A stretch of DNA of 64,000 nt from Corynebacterium urealyticum DSM 7109 (GTDB taxonomy: Bacteria; Actinomycetota; Actinomycetes; Mycobacteriales; Mycobacteriaceae). The number at the start of each line of letters is the position of its first letter. Positions within the stretch are counted from its first letter, which is position 1. The position numbers were made by a program, and so were the translations under genes. The notes under the pieces are model-generated. The model was given only the letters and a program-made list of their open reading frames with translations. It searched no databases and was not told the origin of the DNA. The stretch spans positions 2,305,220-2,369,219 of the forward strand of contig NC_010545.1 of NCBI RefSeq assembly GCF_000069945.1, given 5' to 3'. Positions 7,783 through 16,933 of this stretch are shown one piece after another.

Positions 7783-7960
7783 CGGTGAAAAATGAGCCTG
7801 TCCCAACGCCATTGTGCATGGGCGGTTCCAACCCGGCCCCTGGGTGTCTAAGCCAGGGGCGTAGAAGTGTGAACCCGCCACTGTGCCGGTTGTCTAGGCC
7901 GGCGAAGGTCAGCGAGGGCTTAAGCGCACAGCGCTCAGACGGCGCGGCGCATGCCACCCG
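7783..7960. other. Structured non-coding region with twin hairpins
   Basis: Hairpin 1 is CCCCTGG/CCAGGGG (7837-7859) with the 9-base loop GTGTCTAAG. Hairpin 2 is GCCGG/CCGGC (7885-7903) with the 9-base loop TTGTCTAGG. The loops share the pattern KTGTCTARG on the plus strand. Further short hairpins are at 7806-7823 and 7923-7935 (AGCGC-ACA-GCGCT). No supported gene lies here. The element may be the 3' untranslated part of rplI mRNA, a small RNA, or a pair of protein-binding sites. The strand is not decided. Confidence 0.5.
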
Positions 7961-7992
7961 CCTCGGCGCTGGACGCCAGGCTGCTTCTGCGA

Positions 7993-8451
7993 TTACTTAT
8001 CGGCGTCGACCACTGCGAACTCGAGGTTCGCGGTCATGCCGGAAACCAGCTTCACATCCACGGCGTACTTACCCGTGTTCTTGATGCTGTTCTTTGGCAG
8101 CTTGATGGCGTGCTTGTCCAGCTTCGGACCGCCTGCGCGCTCAACAGCTGCGACGACGTCTGCGGAGGTCACGGAGCCGAACAGCTTGCCGCCCTGTGCG
8201 GTGCGCACCGGCACCTGAACAGCGGACAGCGCCTCGAGCTCTGCCTTGACCGCCTCTGCGTGCTCCTGGTCGCGGATAACGCGATCAGCCTTGGCACGCT
8301 GGATGTCCTTGATCTGCTTCTCTGCGCCGCGGGTCGCAACGATCGCGTAGCCGCGTGGCAGCAGGTAGTTACGTCCGTAACCAGCCTTGACTTCAACGAT
8401 GTCGCCGGGGACACCGAGCTTGTCAACGGCGGTGGTGAGGATCAGCTTCAT
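7993..8451 (-). CDS. rplI: 50S ribosomal protein L9
   Basis: A 152-aa bL9. The N-terminal domain is clear: MKLILTTAVDKLGVPGDIVEVK, then AGYGRNYLLPRGYA, the 23S-rRNA-binding signature. A long connecting helix and the C-terminal domain follow. Start at ATG 8451 with GAAAGGGTTGG upstream. Last gene of rpsF-ssb-rplI; rpsR, which lies between ssb and rplI in many bacteria, is not here. Confidence 0.97.
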   Translation of the reverse strand: MKLILTTAVDKLGVPGDIVEVKAGYGRNYLLPRGYAIVATRGAEKQIKDIQRAKADRVIRDQEHAEAVKAELEALSAVQVPVRTAQGGKLFGSVTSADVVAAVERAGGPKLDKHAIKLPKNSIKNTGKYAVDVKLVSGMTANLEFAVVDADK

Positions 8452-8546
8452 GATCCAACCCTTTCGTTGTGCATGGAGTGTTGACGTGAACAGTGATTAT
8501 TGCTTCTGGCGGCCGGTCTGCCGGTCACCAGCGCTCATCAATTGGT

Positions 8547-9164
8547 TCAAAATGGCGGCTCTTCGTCGCCGACACCGAAATCAGTTTGAGGTGCAGAGTT
8601 CCACGGGTCATCGGCATTGGAGGCATTCTGCCCACCGAAGCCACCCTGGTTCTGCTGGCCACCCATGCTCTGCCCAGAACCGGAGCCCTGGTTGAATCCG
8701 CCCTGGCCGCCCTGGTTTCCACCAAAGCCGCCCTGGCCACCCTGACCGAAGTTGGAGCCGCCGCCCTGGTTTCCACCAAAGGACTGCCCGCCACCACGGG
8801 GGTTGCGCTGTACCTGCGCGGTCGCGTACTTCAGGGACGGGCCAACCTCGTCGGCCTCCACCTCGAAGACGGTGCGCTTCTCGCCCTCACGGGTCTCGAA
8901 GCTCCGCTGGCGCAGCCGACCAGTGACGACCACGCGGTCGCCCTTGTTCAGCGAATTGGCCACGTTCTCCGCGGCCTGACGCCAGATGTTGCAGGTGAGG
9001 AACAGTGCCTCGCCGTCGACCCACTGGCCTGCCTGCGCGTCGTAGCGCCGCGGGGTGGATGCGACTCGGAAGCTGGCGACTGCGGCACCCGACTGGGTGT
9101 AACGCAGCTCCGGATCAGCAACAATGTTGCCGACCAGGGTAATTGGGGTATCTCCCGGTGCCAT
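8547..9164 (-). CDS. ssb: Single-stranded DNA-binding protein
   Basis: A 205-aa SSB that coats single-stranded DNA in replication and repair. The N-terminal OB fold (residues 1-115) begins [20 protein letters not shown] and contains [15 protein letters not shown] Gly/Gln-rich disordered linker of about 70 residues with repeated G-G-N-Q-G-G follows. The acidic tip GDEEPPF is the family docking peptide for partner proteins. Start has AAAGGAAC upstream. Middle gene of the rpsF operon. Confidence 0.97.
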   Translation of the reverse strand: MAPGDTPITLVGNIVADPELRYTQSGAAVASFRVASTPRRYDAQAGQWVDGEALFLTCNIWRQAAENVANSLNKGDRVVVTGRLRQRSFETREGEKRTVFEVEADEVGPSLKYATAQVQRNPRGGGQSFGGNQGGGSNFGQGGQGGFGGNQGGQGGFNQGSGSGQSMGGQQNQGGFGGQNASNADDPWNSAPQTDFGVGDEEPPF

Positions 9165-9247
9165 TGATAGTTCCTTTCAGCTGGGGTTATGCAGTTAAGG
9201 CCAGGTTAATCGCCTGCGCCCCGTGCTGCATGGGTGAAGCTGATTTC

Positions 9248-9535
9248 TTACTTGTCCTTGCGGAGCACCTTGGTGCGCAGGACGTTGTCGTTGAGGTTGA
9301 GCACGCGGTCGAGCTCGCGCACAGTGTCCGACTCGCAGGTCAGGTCGAGAACGATGTAGACGCCCTCTTCCTTCTTCTGGATCGGGTACTCAAAGCGGCG
9401 CTTGCCCCAGACATCAACCTTGTCGACCGAGCCCTTTTCCTCGCGGACAATGTTCAGGTACTTGTCCAACGATGGGGCTACGGTGCGCTCATCCTGGGAA
9501 GGATCGACGATGATCATGACTTCGTATTGACGCAC
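9248..9535 (-). CDS. rpsF: 30S ribosomal protein S6
   Basis: A 95-aa bS6, beginning [18 protein letters not shown], which fits the family N-terminus if GTG at 9533-9535 is the start. An upstream ATG (9544) is in frame but sits only two bases after the AGGAGG, too close to be used; from the GTG that AGGAGG is 11 bases away. S6 binds S18 and helix 22 of 16S rRNA. First gene of rpsF-ssb-rplI. Confidence 0.93.
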   Translation of the reverse strand: MRQYEVMIIVDPSQDERTVAPSLDKYLNIVREEKGSVDKVDVWGKRRFEYPIQKKEEGVYIVLDLTCESDTVRELDRVLNLNDNVLRTKVLRKDK

Positions 9536-9568
9536 GGACCTCATCACCTCCTGTGGTCTAGTGTTTCG

Positions 9569-9590
9569 GCCATGCTTATTTGGGCATGGC
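9569..9590 (-). promoter_or_regulatory. Leader hairpin of rpsF
   Basis: GCCATGC (9569-9575) and GCATGGC (about 9583-9589) form a stem with a 7-base loop in the rpsF leader, about 35 bases before the start. Many rpsF leaders carry an S6:S18 autoregulatory hairpin with a conserved CCG; a CCG lies just after this stem on the minus strand. The link is tentative. Confidence 0.35.
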
Positions 9591-9710
9591 AGGAGGGTCG
9601 TTGCGTCAGCAACCTGGCCAGTGTACCCCGCTGCCTGCGGAAATGGGAAATCCGCGACCGTGGCCCCCGTTGCTCCCCGCGCTCCCCCATCCGGCCTGCC
9701 CGGGGCCGGG

Positions 9711-9899
9711 TTATTTATTGATCGAGGCCCAGCCCACGGCCAGGGTGACCGGGATGATCGTCATGAACACGATCGCGATGGAAAACAGCAGGATGATGAC
9801 GTTTTTGGGCTTCTGCGCGTGGAAGCTGTAGAACGCCGTGCCGAAGAAGATGAATCCGATGAGGATGCTGCCCATCCCCAGGTACAAGGACATCGACAT
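9711..9899 (-). CDS. Small two-helix membrane protein
   Basis: A 62-aa protein with two hydrophobic segments: [19 protein letters not shown] (about residues 9-27) and [25 protein letters not shown] (about 33-57), joined by a short basic H-A-Q-K-P-K loop. The function is unknown. GGGAGAG lies upstream of the ATG. It starts 18 bases after the GT87 gene stop, so it belongs to the ponA-GT87 transcription unit. The same position in Mycobacterium tuberculosis (between Rv0051 and rpsF) holds Rv0052, but I see no similarity I could claim. Confidence 0.75.
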   Translation of the reverse strand: MSMSLYLGMGSILIGFIFFGTAFYSFHAQKPKNVIILLFSIAIVFMTIIPVTLAVGWASINK

Positions 9900-9917
9900 T
9901 GCCGCTCTAACTCTCCC

Positions 9918-11414
9918 TTAGTCCGTTGCGGGCGCTGCCTCGCTGCGGTTCTTCCCAGCGGGCTTCTTCTTCACCGTGGTTGCGCCGCTTTCTTTTTCCG
10001 ACGTCAACCGCCTCGCGCCCGGCTCCTTAGCAGCCAGGATACCCGCGAGCGGGTCTGCTCCCGAATGCGCGGCGCGCACCAGGTCGCCCTGCCTGCCCGG
10101 CGCGGTCAGGCGCCCGTCAGTCTGCAGCATGTCGCGGATGACGATCACCGCCATCGCGACCAGCAGGCCCAGGCGCAGCACCGTCACGCTGTCGACCAGC
10201 CAATTCGGAGCAGCCTCCTCGGCGGGGAGGAACTGCCACATCCGCAGGTACCAGTAGCCGGCCTCGATGGTGGCCCAGATGAAGTACAGCCGCCAGCGGG
10301 GCAGCGCCAGGGCGATCAGCGGCACCAGCCAAATGGAGTACTGCGGACTCCACACCTTATTGGTCAGCAGGAAGGCAAGCACCGCAAGGAAGGCGACCTG
10401 AGCGACCCGGGGCGTCGTCCTCAAATAAAAGACGACGAACCAGCCCAGGGCGACCAGGGCGAGGAGCAGCAGGCCGGTGGTGATGTAGTTGAGGGTCTCC
10501 ACGCCCTCGATGGCCTTGGAGGGCGAGCCGCCGTCCCAGGCCTCCTTGCCGGTGATGTGGGCGATGACCGCGTAGATGGTCGAACCCTCGTAGCCGCGCA
10601 CGGAGTTCAGCCGGAAGAACTCGCCCCAGCCACGGGGCGCGGCGATCATCACCGGTGCGTTCAGCAGCACCCAGCTGCCCGCCGCGCCAGCCAGCATGCG
10701 GCCGAGCTCGCGCCACGCGCGGGTCTTCAGGCACAGCAAGAGCAGCGCCCCGAGGATGAACGCAGGCCACAGCTTCGCGGCCACCCCAAGCCCGCCGAGC
10801 ACGCCCGCGAGCAGGGGCTTGTGATTCGCCCACGCAGTCAAGCAGCCCAGAGCGAAGACGATGGAGAGCAGGTCGAAGTTCGTGAACGCGTGGACGATGA
10901 CCAGCGGGGAGGCGGCCATGAGCATCGCGTCCCAGGTGCGCGCACCCGTCAGCCGGGTCAGCAGCGCCACCCCGATCAGCCAGCACAGGGCCAGACCAAT
11001 GGAGGAGACGGCGAAGAAGACCACCGAGGCGGGCACCGGGGGCAGACCCAGGGAATCCCACGCGGCATGCACCGGCCGGGCGAGTGCCGCGGCGAAGTAT
11101 TGATAGAACCCGGAGAGCACCGGGTACTCCATCCACCGCTCCACCCCATCGGTGGTGATGGACTGGAAGTACGGGACGGTCAGGGTATCCAGGCCCCGGC
11201 CGCCGAACAGCGGGATCTGGTCCGAGTAGCAGGCAGCGGTGTACTGCGGGCGGCCCGACCAGTCCAGGTGGGCCTCGCCGCTTTCATTGACGTAGCCGCG
11301 CAGGCACGGGGCTTTCTGCAACCACCCGAGAATGAGGAAGAAACCCGCAGTCGCGAGGATCGCTAGCTGCGGGTTCCACCGGGGCGCCAACGCGTGGCGG
11401 TCACGGTTGGCCAT
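9918..11414 (-). CDS. Multi-spanning GT87/DUF2029-type membrane mannosyltransferase-like protein
   Basis: A 498-aa integral membrane protein with about ten helices and a C-terminal ~50-residue cytoplasmic basic tail (KKKPAGKNRSEAA). The sequence fits the GT-C fold GT87/DUF2029 family, which uses polyprenyl-phosphate mannose to build lipomannan-type glycolipids. It is in the same place as Rv0051 of M. tuberculosis, next to ponA1. An extracytoplasmic segment follows helix 1 (residues ~35-70; R-G-Y-V-N-E-S-G-E-A-H-L-D-W). The ATG directly follows the ponA stop, so the two are translationally coupled. The acceptor sugar is unknown. Confidence 0.75.
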   Translation of the reverse strand: MANRDRHALAPRWNPQLAILATAGFFLILGWLQKAPCLRGYVNESGEAHLDWSGRPQYTAACYSDQIPLFGGRGLDTLTVPYFQSITTDGVERWMEYPVLSGFYQYFAAALARPVHAAWDSLGLPPVPASVVFFAVSSIGLALCWLIGVALLTRLTGARTWDAMLMAASPLVIVHAFTNFDLLSIVFALGCLTAWANHKPLLAGVLGGLGVAAKLWPAFILGALLLLCLKTRAWRELGRMLAGAAGSWVLLNAPVMIAAPRGWGEFFRLNSVRGYEGSTIYAVIAHITGKEAWDGGSPSKAIEGVETLNYITTGLLLLALVALGWFVVFYLRTTPRVAQVAFLAVLAFLLTNKVWSPQYSIWLVPLIALALPRWRLYFIWATIEAGYWYLRMWQFLPAEEAAPNWLVDSVTVLRLGLLVAMAVIVIRDMLQTDGRLTAPGRQGDLVRAAHSGADPLAGILAAKEPGARRLTSEKESGATTVKKKPAGKNRSEAAPATD

Positions 11415-13652
11415 TTAGCCCAGGAGATCGTCGATGATCTGGCCGAGGTCCGGGACCGGCGGTGCTCCCCCACCGGTGTTCCCGCCACCCTGGCGCGGTG
11501 GCGTGGCCGGCTCCGGCTGCGGAGCCGGGGACGGGGCCTCCTGCACTGGCTGCTCCACCTCAGGCTGCGGGTTCTGCGGCTCGACGTAGCTGCCCGAGTC
11601 CGGGACGCCGGCCGCTGCCTCGCCGCCGGAGCCCCAGTTCTCGATCGGGTCGTCGACCAGGGAGCGGTCCATCACGTTCTTCCAGATGGTGGACGGCATG
11701 CCGGAGCCGTACATGGTCCCGCCCCACTGGTTGACCAGCGGGCGGTTGTCCACGGTGCCGATCCACACGGCGGTGGCCAGCTGCGGGGTGGAGCCGATCA
11801 TCCAGGCGTCCTTGTTCTGGCCGGTATCGCCAAGCTGGGCGGTACCGGTCTTCGCAGCGGACGGGCGGCCATTGGCCAGGGCGTTGCCGTTGGAGTAGGC
11901 CGCGATCGGGCCCATCGCCTCGATGACGGCGTTGGCGATCTCCTTGTCGATCACCTGGTCACCCTCCGGCTTGGTGTTGTCCAGCAGGACCTCACCATTG
12001 GAGTTCTCCACCTTCTCCACGAAGTGCGGGCGGTGGAAGACACCCTCGTTGGAGAGGGTCGCCAGGCCAGCGGCCATGTCCAGCGGGCGGGACTGGTACT
12101 GGCCCAGGAGGATGCCCTCGTACGGGGTGCCGCCGTTTTCCTGCAGGGTCTTGCCGAAGCCCGGCAGCTCCTCGGCCACGCCCAGGCGGTGGGCCATGTC
12201 GGCCACGGCCTGCGCGCCCCCGTCGAGGGAGCGAGTCAAGCGGATGAAGGGGGTGTTCAGGGACATCTTCAGAGCCTGAGCGATGGAGCAGCTGCCGCAG
12301 GATTCGCCGCCGTCGTTGGTGACCTCGGTCTGGCCGGTGGTCACCGGGGAGGAGTCGAAGTTGTCGTAAATCGACCCGCCCTGGTCCAGGTAGGCGGCGA
12401 GGCCGAAGATCTTGAACGTCGAGCCGGTCTGCATCGGCGCGTTGGCGTAGTCCCAGCCGACCGGGTCGTCGCCGCCGTAGTAGCCGCGCACTCCGCCGGT
12501 CTTCGGGTCGATGGAGACGACCGCGCCGCGGATGCCTTCCATCGCGCCCTCGAACTGCTGGTGGACCTCGTCAACGACCGACTGCTGGACTTTCGGGTCG
12601 ATCGTGGTGGTGATCTTCAGGCCGCCGGTGTTGACCTGGTTTTCGTTGATGCCGGCTTCCTCAAGCTCGCGGATGACCGCCTGCTTGATCAGCCCATTGG
12701 TGCCCTTAGCCTGGTGCACCTGCCCTGCCTTGGCCGGGTCCTGAGCCTTCGGGTATTCCGCGGTGTCGCGCTGCTCCTGGGTGATGGAGCCCATGCCGAG
12801 CATGCCGTCGAGCACGTAGTTCCAACGGGATTCCGCGCGCTCGCGGTTGGTCCACGGGTCAAGCACGCTCGGGGACTGGATGGACGCGGCGAGCACCGCA
12901 CCTTCCTCGACGGTGAGGTCCTTGACGTCCTTGTTGAAGTAGGCGTGTGCGGCGGAGTTGATGCCGTAGGCGTTGCGACCGAAGTAGATGGTGTTCAGGT
13001 AGGCGCGGAGGATCTCGTCCTTGGACCACTCGCGGGCCATCTTGGAGGAAATCACCAGCTCCTTGGCCTTACGGGTGATGCTGAGCTCATCGCCGACCAT
13101 GGCGTTCTTCACGTACTGCTGCGTGATGGTGGAACCACCGCCGGCGCTGGTGTTGCCGGTGAGCTGGCCGAGCGCGGCGCGGCCGAAGCCGGTCAGGGAG
13201 AAGCCGGGGTTGTCGTAGAAGTCCCGGTCCTCCGCGGCGAGGACGGCCTCGCGGACATGCTCCGGAATCTCGGAGATCTCCACGTTGGTTCGGTTGCCCT
13301 CGGGCGGGATGATGCGCGCGAGCTCGGTCTCATTGTCGGAGGCCATGATGTAGGAAACCTGGTTGTTGACCAGCTCCTCTGGCTCCGGGACCTTCGTCAC
13401 CGAGTAGGCGGTGAAGAAGGCCACGACGGGCACGATGATGGCGACCGCGATGAGCGCGGTGAAGCCCACCAGGACTTTCTTGCGGAATTCGCTATCGCGC
13501 CAGTCGTTCTTCTTGCGTGCCCGCGCGACGTAGTTGCCGCTGCGGACAGAGCGCCCTGAGCCGGACCCGTTCTTGTTCGGGCCTGGCTTCGCGGCGTCGT
13601 TCTTGCGGTGCGGCGGCTGAGTGTTCTTACTCAACGAGCTATGTCTCCTCAT
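11415..13652 (-). CDS. ponA: Class A penicillin-binding protein (PBP1-type)
   Basis: A 745-aa bifunctional peptidoglycan glycosyltransferase/transpeptidase. A basic cytoplasmic N-terminus (~55 residues) is followed by one membrane anchor (KVLVGFTALIAVAIIVPVVA). The GT51 domain has A-A-E-D-R-D-F-Y and G-G-S-T-I-T-Q-Q-Y-V-K-N. The transpeptidase domain has S-T-F-K as the serine site, S-L-N and K-T-G-T-A-Q. The C-terminus is Pro-rich (QPEVEQPVQEAPSPAPQPEP). The ATG at 13652 has no good Shine-Dalgarno; TTG at 13632-13634 lies 10 bases after GAGGAG and may be the real start. Mycobacterial ponA1 has the same neighbours. Confidence 0.95.
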   Translation of the reverse strand: MRRHSSLSKNTQPPHRKNDAAKPGPNKNGSGSGRSVRSGNYVARARKKNDWRDSEFRKKVLVGFTALIAVAIIVPVVAFFTAYSVTKVPEPEELVNNQVSYIMASDNETELARIIPPEGNRTNVEISEIPEHVREAVLAAEDRDFYDNPGFSLTGFGRAALGQLTGNTSAGGGSTITQQYVKNAMVGDELSITRKAKELVISSKMAREWSKDEILRAYLNTIYFGRNAYGINSAAHAYFNKDVKDLTVEEGAVLAASIQSPSVLDPWTNRERAESRWNYVLDGMLGMGSITQEQRDTAEYPKAQDPAKAGQVHQAKGTNGLIKQAVIRELEEAGINENQVNTGGLKITTTIDPKVQQSVVDEVHQQFEGAMEGIRGAVVSIDPKTGGVRGYYGGDDPVGWDYANAPMQTGSTFKIFGLAAYLDQGGSIYDNFDSSPVTTGQTEVTNDGGESCGSCSIAQALKMSLNTPFIRLTRSLDGGAQAVADMAHRLGVAEELPGFGKTLQENGGTPYEGILLGQYQSRPLDMAAGLATLSNEGVFHRPHFVEKVENSNGEVLLDNTKPEGDQVIDKEIANAVIEAMGPIAAYSNGNALANGRPSAAKTGTAQLGDTGQNKDAWMIGSTPQLATAVWIGTVDNRPLVNQWGGTMYGSGMPSTIWKNVMDRSLVDDPIENWGSGGEAAAGVPDSGSYVEPQNPQPEVEQPVQEAPSPAPQPEPATPPRQGGGNTGGGAPPVPDLGQIIDDLLG

Positions 13653-13832
13653 TGAAAAGGGCAGTCGATTTTCATTACTTTACGCGGTCGGCCCCGGAAT
13701 TCGCACCTTCCGCGCGCCACTTTCGTCACAGAGGTTTACTGCCTCCCCATCGCCACGGCTCGTTATTGCCCCGGATGTACCGCTTTCTCGGATCCCCTCC
13801 CCTACCTTTGAGGACGTCGCCCCGGGCCGGCA

Positions 13833-13864
13833 CTTGATCGGTTTACTGGCGGCTCTTGATCGGT
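13833..13864 (+). promoter_or_regulatory. Direct repeat in the ino1 promoter region
   Basis: CTTGATCGGT occurs at 13833-13842 and at 13855-13864, exactly 22 bases apart (two helical turns), ending 54 bases before the ino1 start. A pair of regulator sites is likely; in C. glutamicum ino1 is controlled by the LacI-type regulator IpsA, but I cannot confirm that motif here. Confidence 0.5.
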
Positions 13865-13918
13865 CAACCGCTTTAAGGCTCCCAATTGCCAAGGTCAGCG
13901 GCCTTAAGTTGTTCAGCT

Positions 13919-15046
13919 ATGAGCAATAATTCGACTTCCCCTGCAGCGGCCGAGGGCCGCACGGTCAACATCGCGATCGTCGGCCTCGGCAACTGCGCCA
14001 CCTCCCTGGTTGAGGGCCTTGAGTTTTATAAGGACGCCGCCCCGGATGCTGACATCCCGGGCCTAATGCACACCGTTTTCGGCGACTACCACGTCGCGGA
14101 CGTCAAGGTCGTCGCTGGTTTCGACGTCGACGCGGACAAGGTCGGCAAGGACGTCTCCGAGGCGCTGTACTCCGGCCAGAACCAGACGATCAAGATCGCG
14201 GATATCCCGCACCTCGGTGTCGAGGTCAAGCGCGGACCCACCCACGACGGCCTGGGCCGTTACTACCAGGAGTCCATCGAGGAGTCCTCGGTGGAGCCGG
14301 TGGACGTCGTCGCTGAGCTAAAGAAGGCGGAGGCGGACGTCGTCGTCAGCTACCTGCCGGTCGGCTCGGAGGAGGCGGACCGCTTCTACGCGCAGTGCGC
14401 CATCGACGCGGGCTGCGCCTTCGTCAACGCCCTGCCGGTGTTCATCGCCTCGGACCCGGAGTGGGCGCAGAAGTTCCGCGACGCGGGCCTGCCGATCATC
14501 GGCGATGACATCAAGTCCCAGGTCGGCGCCACGATCACCCACCGCGTGCTCGCCCACCTCTTCGAGGAGCGCGGCGTTCGCCTGGACCGCACGATGCAGC
14601 TGAACGTTGGCGGCAACATGGACTTCAAGAACATGCTGGAGCGCGAGCGTCTGGAGTCGAAGAAGATCTCTAAGACGCAGGCGGTGACGTCCAATCTGAA
14701 GACCTCCCCGCTGGCGGGCAAGGTGCACGATAAGAACGTGCACATCGGACCGTCGGACTACGTGGGCTGGCTGGACGACCGGAAGTGGGCCTACGTGCGC
14801 CTGGAGGGCTCCGCATTCGGTGAGGTCCCGCTGAACCTGGAGTACAAGCTCGAGGTGTGGGACTCCCCGAACTCCGCGGGCATCATCATCGACGCTGTTC
14901 GTGCGGCGAAGATCGCCCTGGATCGCGGTGTTGCTGGTCCGGTTGAGGCGGCGTCCAGCTACCTGATGAAGTCCCCTCCGACGCAGCTGCCGGACGATGT
15001 GGCGCGCACCCAGCTGGAGGAATTTATCTCCGGCGGGATTGGCTAA
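13919..15046 (+). CDS. ino1: Inositol-3-phosphate synthase
   Basis: A 375-aa NAD-dependent synthase that turns glucose-6-phosphate into inositol-1(3)-phosphate, the first step to phosphatidylinositol, mannosides and mycothiol. It has an N-terminal Rossmann motif [18 protein letters not shown], then the conserved [11 protein letters not shown] segment and the catalytic [11 protein letters not shown] region. C-terminal to it lie [15 protein letters not shown] and [15 protein letters not shown]. Start chosen at ATG 13919; no strong Shine-Dalgarno. Followed by a terminator and then malR-uspA, an order also seen in C. glutamicum. Confidence 0.97.
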   Translation: MSNNSTSPAAAEGRTVNIAIVGLGNCATSLVEGLEFYKDAAPDADIPGLMHTVFGDYHVADVKVVAGFDVDADKVGKDVSEALYSGQNQTIKIADIPHLGVEVKRGPTHDGLGRYYQESIEESSVEPVDVVAELKKAEADVVVSYLPVGSEEADRFYAQCAIDAGCAFVNALPVFIASDPEWAQKFRDAGLPIIGDDIKSQVGATITHRVLAHLFEERGVRLDRTMQLNVGGNMDFKNMLERERLESKKISKTQAVTSNLKTSPLAGKVHDKNVHIGPSDYVGWLDDRKWAYVRLEGSAFGEVPLNLEYKLEVWDSPNSAGIIIDAVRAAKIALDRGVAGPVEAASSYLMKSPPTQLPDDVARTQLEEFISGGIG

Positions 15047-15097
15047 ACCCGTACGTGCATCGGCTGCGGCTTCAGCCCAGCAGGCCTCCTATACCGC

Positions 15098-15137
15098 TAC
15101 CCTCGGGGTGCTACACGAGCCCCCGGGGTAGATCTTT
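15098..15137 (+). terminator. Terminator of ino1
   Basis: TACCC-CGGGG (15098-15108, one bulged T) pairs with CCCCG-GGGTA (to 15130), followed by GATCTTTCC. It is 50 bases after the ino1 stop. Confidence 0.5.
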
Positions 15138-15172
15138 CCCCGCGATAGGGGAATATCTGGTAGTCGATAGTT

Positions 15173-15184
15173 TTGTATGGACAA
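15173..15184 (+). promoter_or_regulatory. Possible MalR autoregulatory operator
   Basis: A dyad TTGT-ATGG-ACAA lies 22 bases before the malR start. MarR-type proteins often bind dyads over their own promoter. Only the position and the symmetry support this. Confidence 0.35.
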
Positions 15185-15205
15185 CACTCAGGTAGATTGG
15201 TCTTT

Positions 15206-15670
15206 ATGCCACGTTCAAAAATGGACATCGCCCGGGATCTTCGCCCGAGCCTCACGCGCCTTTACCTGCTCTACTTCCGTAAGACGGAGCAGTCGAGCAT
15301 CTCGCAGGCCCAGCTGTCGATCATGATGATCCTGGACAGCGAGGGGCCCATGCGCATCTCTCAGATCGCTGCGATGGAATCCATCCGCATGCCGACGGCC
15401 TCCAACGCCGTCAACCAGCTCGAGACGATGGGGCTGGTCCACCGCGTTCGGGACGTCAGCGACCGCCGCGGCGTACGCGTTCAGCTCACCGACAAGGGGC
15501 GGGAAGAGCTGCACAACCAGGAGGGGGCGCGCAGCATCCAGCTCGCCAGCATGCTGGAGAACCTCAGCGAGGAAGATCTGCAGACCGTCGACGATTTCAT
15601 CCCGGTCATCGACACCATCCTGGAGCGCTACTCTGAGGATGATGAGAGCGCTAACCCGGCTGAGAAGTAG
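15206..15670 (+). CDS. malR: MarR family regulator, MalR-like
   Basis: A 154-aa MarR-type winged-helix dimer. The order is dimerisation helix 1 (RDLRPSLTRLYLLYFRKTEQ), then Q-A-Q-L-S-I-M-M-I-L, the recognition helix region (RMPTASNAVNQLETMGLV), the wing (RDVSDRRGVRVQLTDKGREE) and the C-terminal dimer helices. Start at ATG 15206; the frame extends to 15173 but through the putative operator. It is 36 bases ahead of a universal stress gene. C. glutamicum MalR has the same partner (uspA) and controls stress and envelope genes, hence the symbol; this rests on synteny. Confidence 0.8.
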   Translation: MPRSKMDIARDLRPSLTRLYLLYFRKTEQSSISQAQLSIMMILDSEGPMRISQIAAMESIRMPTASNAVNQLETMGLVHRVRDVSDRRGVRVQLTDKGREELHNQEGARSIQLASMLENLSEEDLQTVDDFIPVIDTILERYSEDDESANPAEK

Positions 15671-15706
15671 CGCTAAACACTGATTTGGGACGGGGAGCTC
15701 AACGCT

Positions 15707-16933
15707 GTGGCACCGAAGAAGACGAAGAAGTCCCGCACCGCTAAGAAGGCATTCCGCCCGCCAACGCTCGCCAAGCCGGTGAGCGCGCCGCGCGTCAACC
15801 GCGCGCTGCGCGTCCTGGTCGCGTGGCCACCGCATGCCGGAAGCGTGGGCGAGGACCTCGCGCGCACCGTTGCCTGGCTCGCGCAGGAGAACCCGCTGGT
15901 CGTGCGGACCGCGACGGTGATCTCCCAGACCTGGCCACAGACGGACGTCCCCGCCGCGGCGGCGGATCAGGCGGACCTCTACCCCACCGCCACCTCGGAC
16001 CTCTACCCCACCAGCCCGGACACCAGCCGCAGCCACGGCACCCCAGGCACCGGGATGGGCGCGGCCGAGGCACTGGGCGCCCCGGTCGCCGGGTCCGCCA
16101 CCCCCACCACCTATACGGAGGCCCGGGAGGCCTTCAACACCTGGTTGGCGGCAGAAATGACCGCCGCGGGCGAGTCCGCTCGTGCCGCGCTGCTGGCCGC
16201 CGGGGTGCCCGAGAAGATGCTCGACGAAGAGCAGCTCGCGATGGTCTACAGCGATCACTCCGAGACCAGCCGACTCATCGAGGCCGGTGAGGAGTTCGGG
16301 GCGGATGTGATCCTGCTGGGTTCGCAGGCGGATTCGCCGGACGGGCGCTACCGGATGGGCTCCACCGCGGATGCACTGCTGCACTGCTCCCCGCTACCGC
16401 TGATGCTGGTGCCGCGGAACCTGGACTTCTCTAAGGCCGGGCCGACCCGCCTGAACTGCGCTTATGTGGATACCGAGCAGTCCCAGCAGGCACTGCGCCA
16501 TGCCTCGGATCTCGCGCGGCGGTGGGAGGTGCCACTGCGCCTGGTGGCCTTCTCCCCCGCCGGGGTCTCGCTGGACCCCACGCAGGTGGCCTTCGGCGAC
16601 GCGGTGGATGCCGCGGGTGCCGGCAGTGCCGGTGCTGTTGGTTCTAACAACGCCGCTGCCCCGTTGGCGGAGGCGTGGCAGGTGCAGGCCAAGGAGCTGC
16701 TGGAGCGTGGCCGGAAACGAGCGCTGTCCCGCCACCCAGAGCTGGAGGTCACGACGAAGACCGGCATCGGCGCGAGCTGGGAGGAGGCCGTCGGCGCGAT
16801 CAAGTGGCGCAAGGGCGACCTGATGGTCATGGGCTCCAGCGTGCTGGGTGACTTCAACCGCGTGTTCATCGGCCCATCGACAAACCAGATCCTGCGGCAC
16901 GTGCCGGTGCCGGTGTTCCTCAGCACGGTCTAG
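15707..16933 (+). CDS. uspA: Universal stress protein, tandem UspA domains
   Basis: A 408-aa cytoplasmic protein with two Usp folds. Domain 1 (residues ~35-230) starts R-A-L-R-V-L-V-A-W-P and ends D-V-I-L-L-G-S-Q. Domain 2 (residues ~245-408) has a strand L-N-C-A-Y-V-D-T and the motif G-D-L-M-V-M-G-S-S-V-L-G-D-F-N-R-V-F-I-G-P-S, an ATP-binding type G-x-x-G-x-x-S end. A basic K/R-rich N-terminus precedes domain 1. An insert of about 60 residues in domain 1 contains a repeated D-L-Y-P-T. GTG start with GGGGAG upstream. In an operon with malR. Confidence 0.88.
   Translation: MAPKKTKKSRTAKKAFRPPTLAKPVSAPRVNRALRVLVAWPPHAGSVGEDLARTVAWLAQENPLVVRTATVISQTWPQTDVPAAAADQADLYPTATSDLYPTSPDTSRSHGTPGTGMGAAEALGAPVAGSATPTTYTEAREAFNTWLAAEMTAAGESARAALLAAGVPEKMLDEEQLAMVYSDHSETSRLIEAGEEFGADVILLGSQADSPDGRYRMGSTADALLHCSPLPLMLVPRNLDFSKAGPTRLNCAYVDTEQSQQALRHASDLARRWEVPLRLVAFSPAGVSLDPTQVAFGDAVDAAGAGSAGAVGSNNAAAPLAEAWQVQAKELLERGRKRALSRHPELEVTTKTGIGASWEEAVGAIKWRKGDLMVMGSSVLGDFNRVFIGPSTNQILRHVPVPVFLSTV

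Noticed and set aside
7783..7960. 6C RNA or a known riboswitch
   Set aside because: The loops do not contain runs of six C, and no known riboswitch core could be matched.
9561..11366. A 601-codon plus-strand frame
   Set aside because: Antisense to the GT87-type membrane gene. Its composition (H, Q, R, G, P) is that of a shadow frame in GC-rich DNA.
11394..13559. A 721-codon plus-strand frame
   Set aside because: Antisense to ponA, whose active-site motifs are intact.
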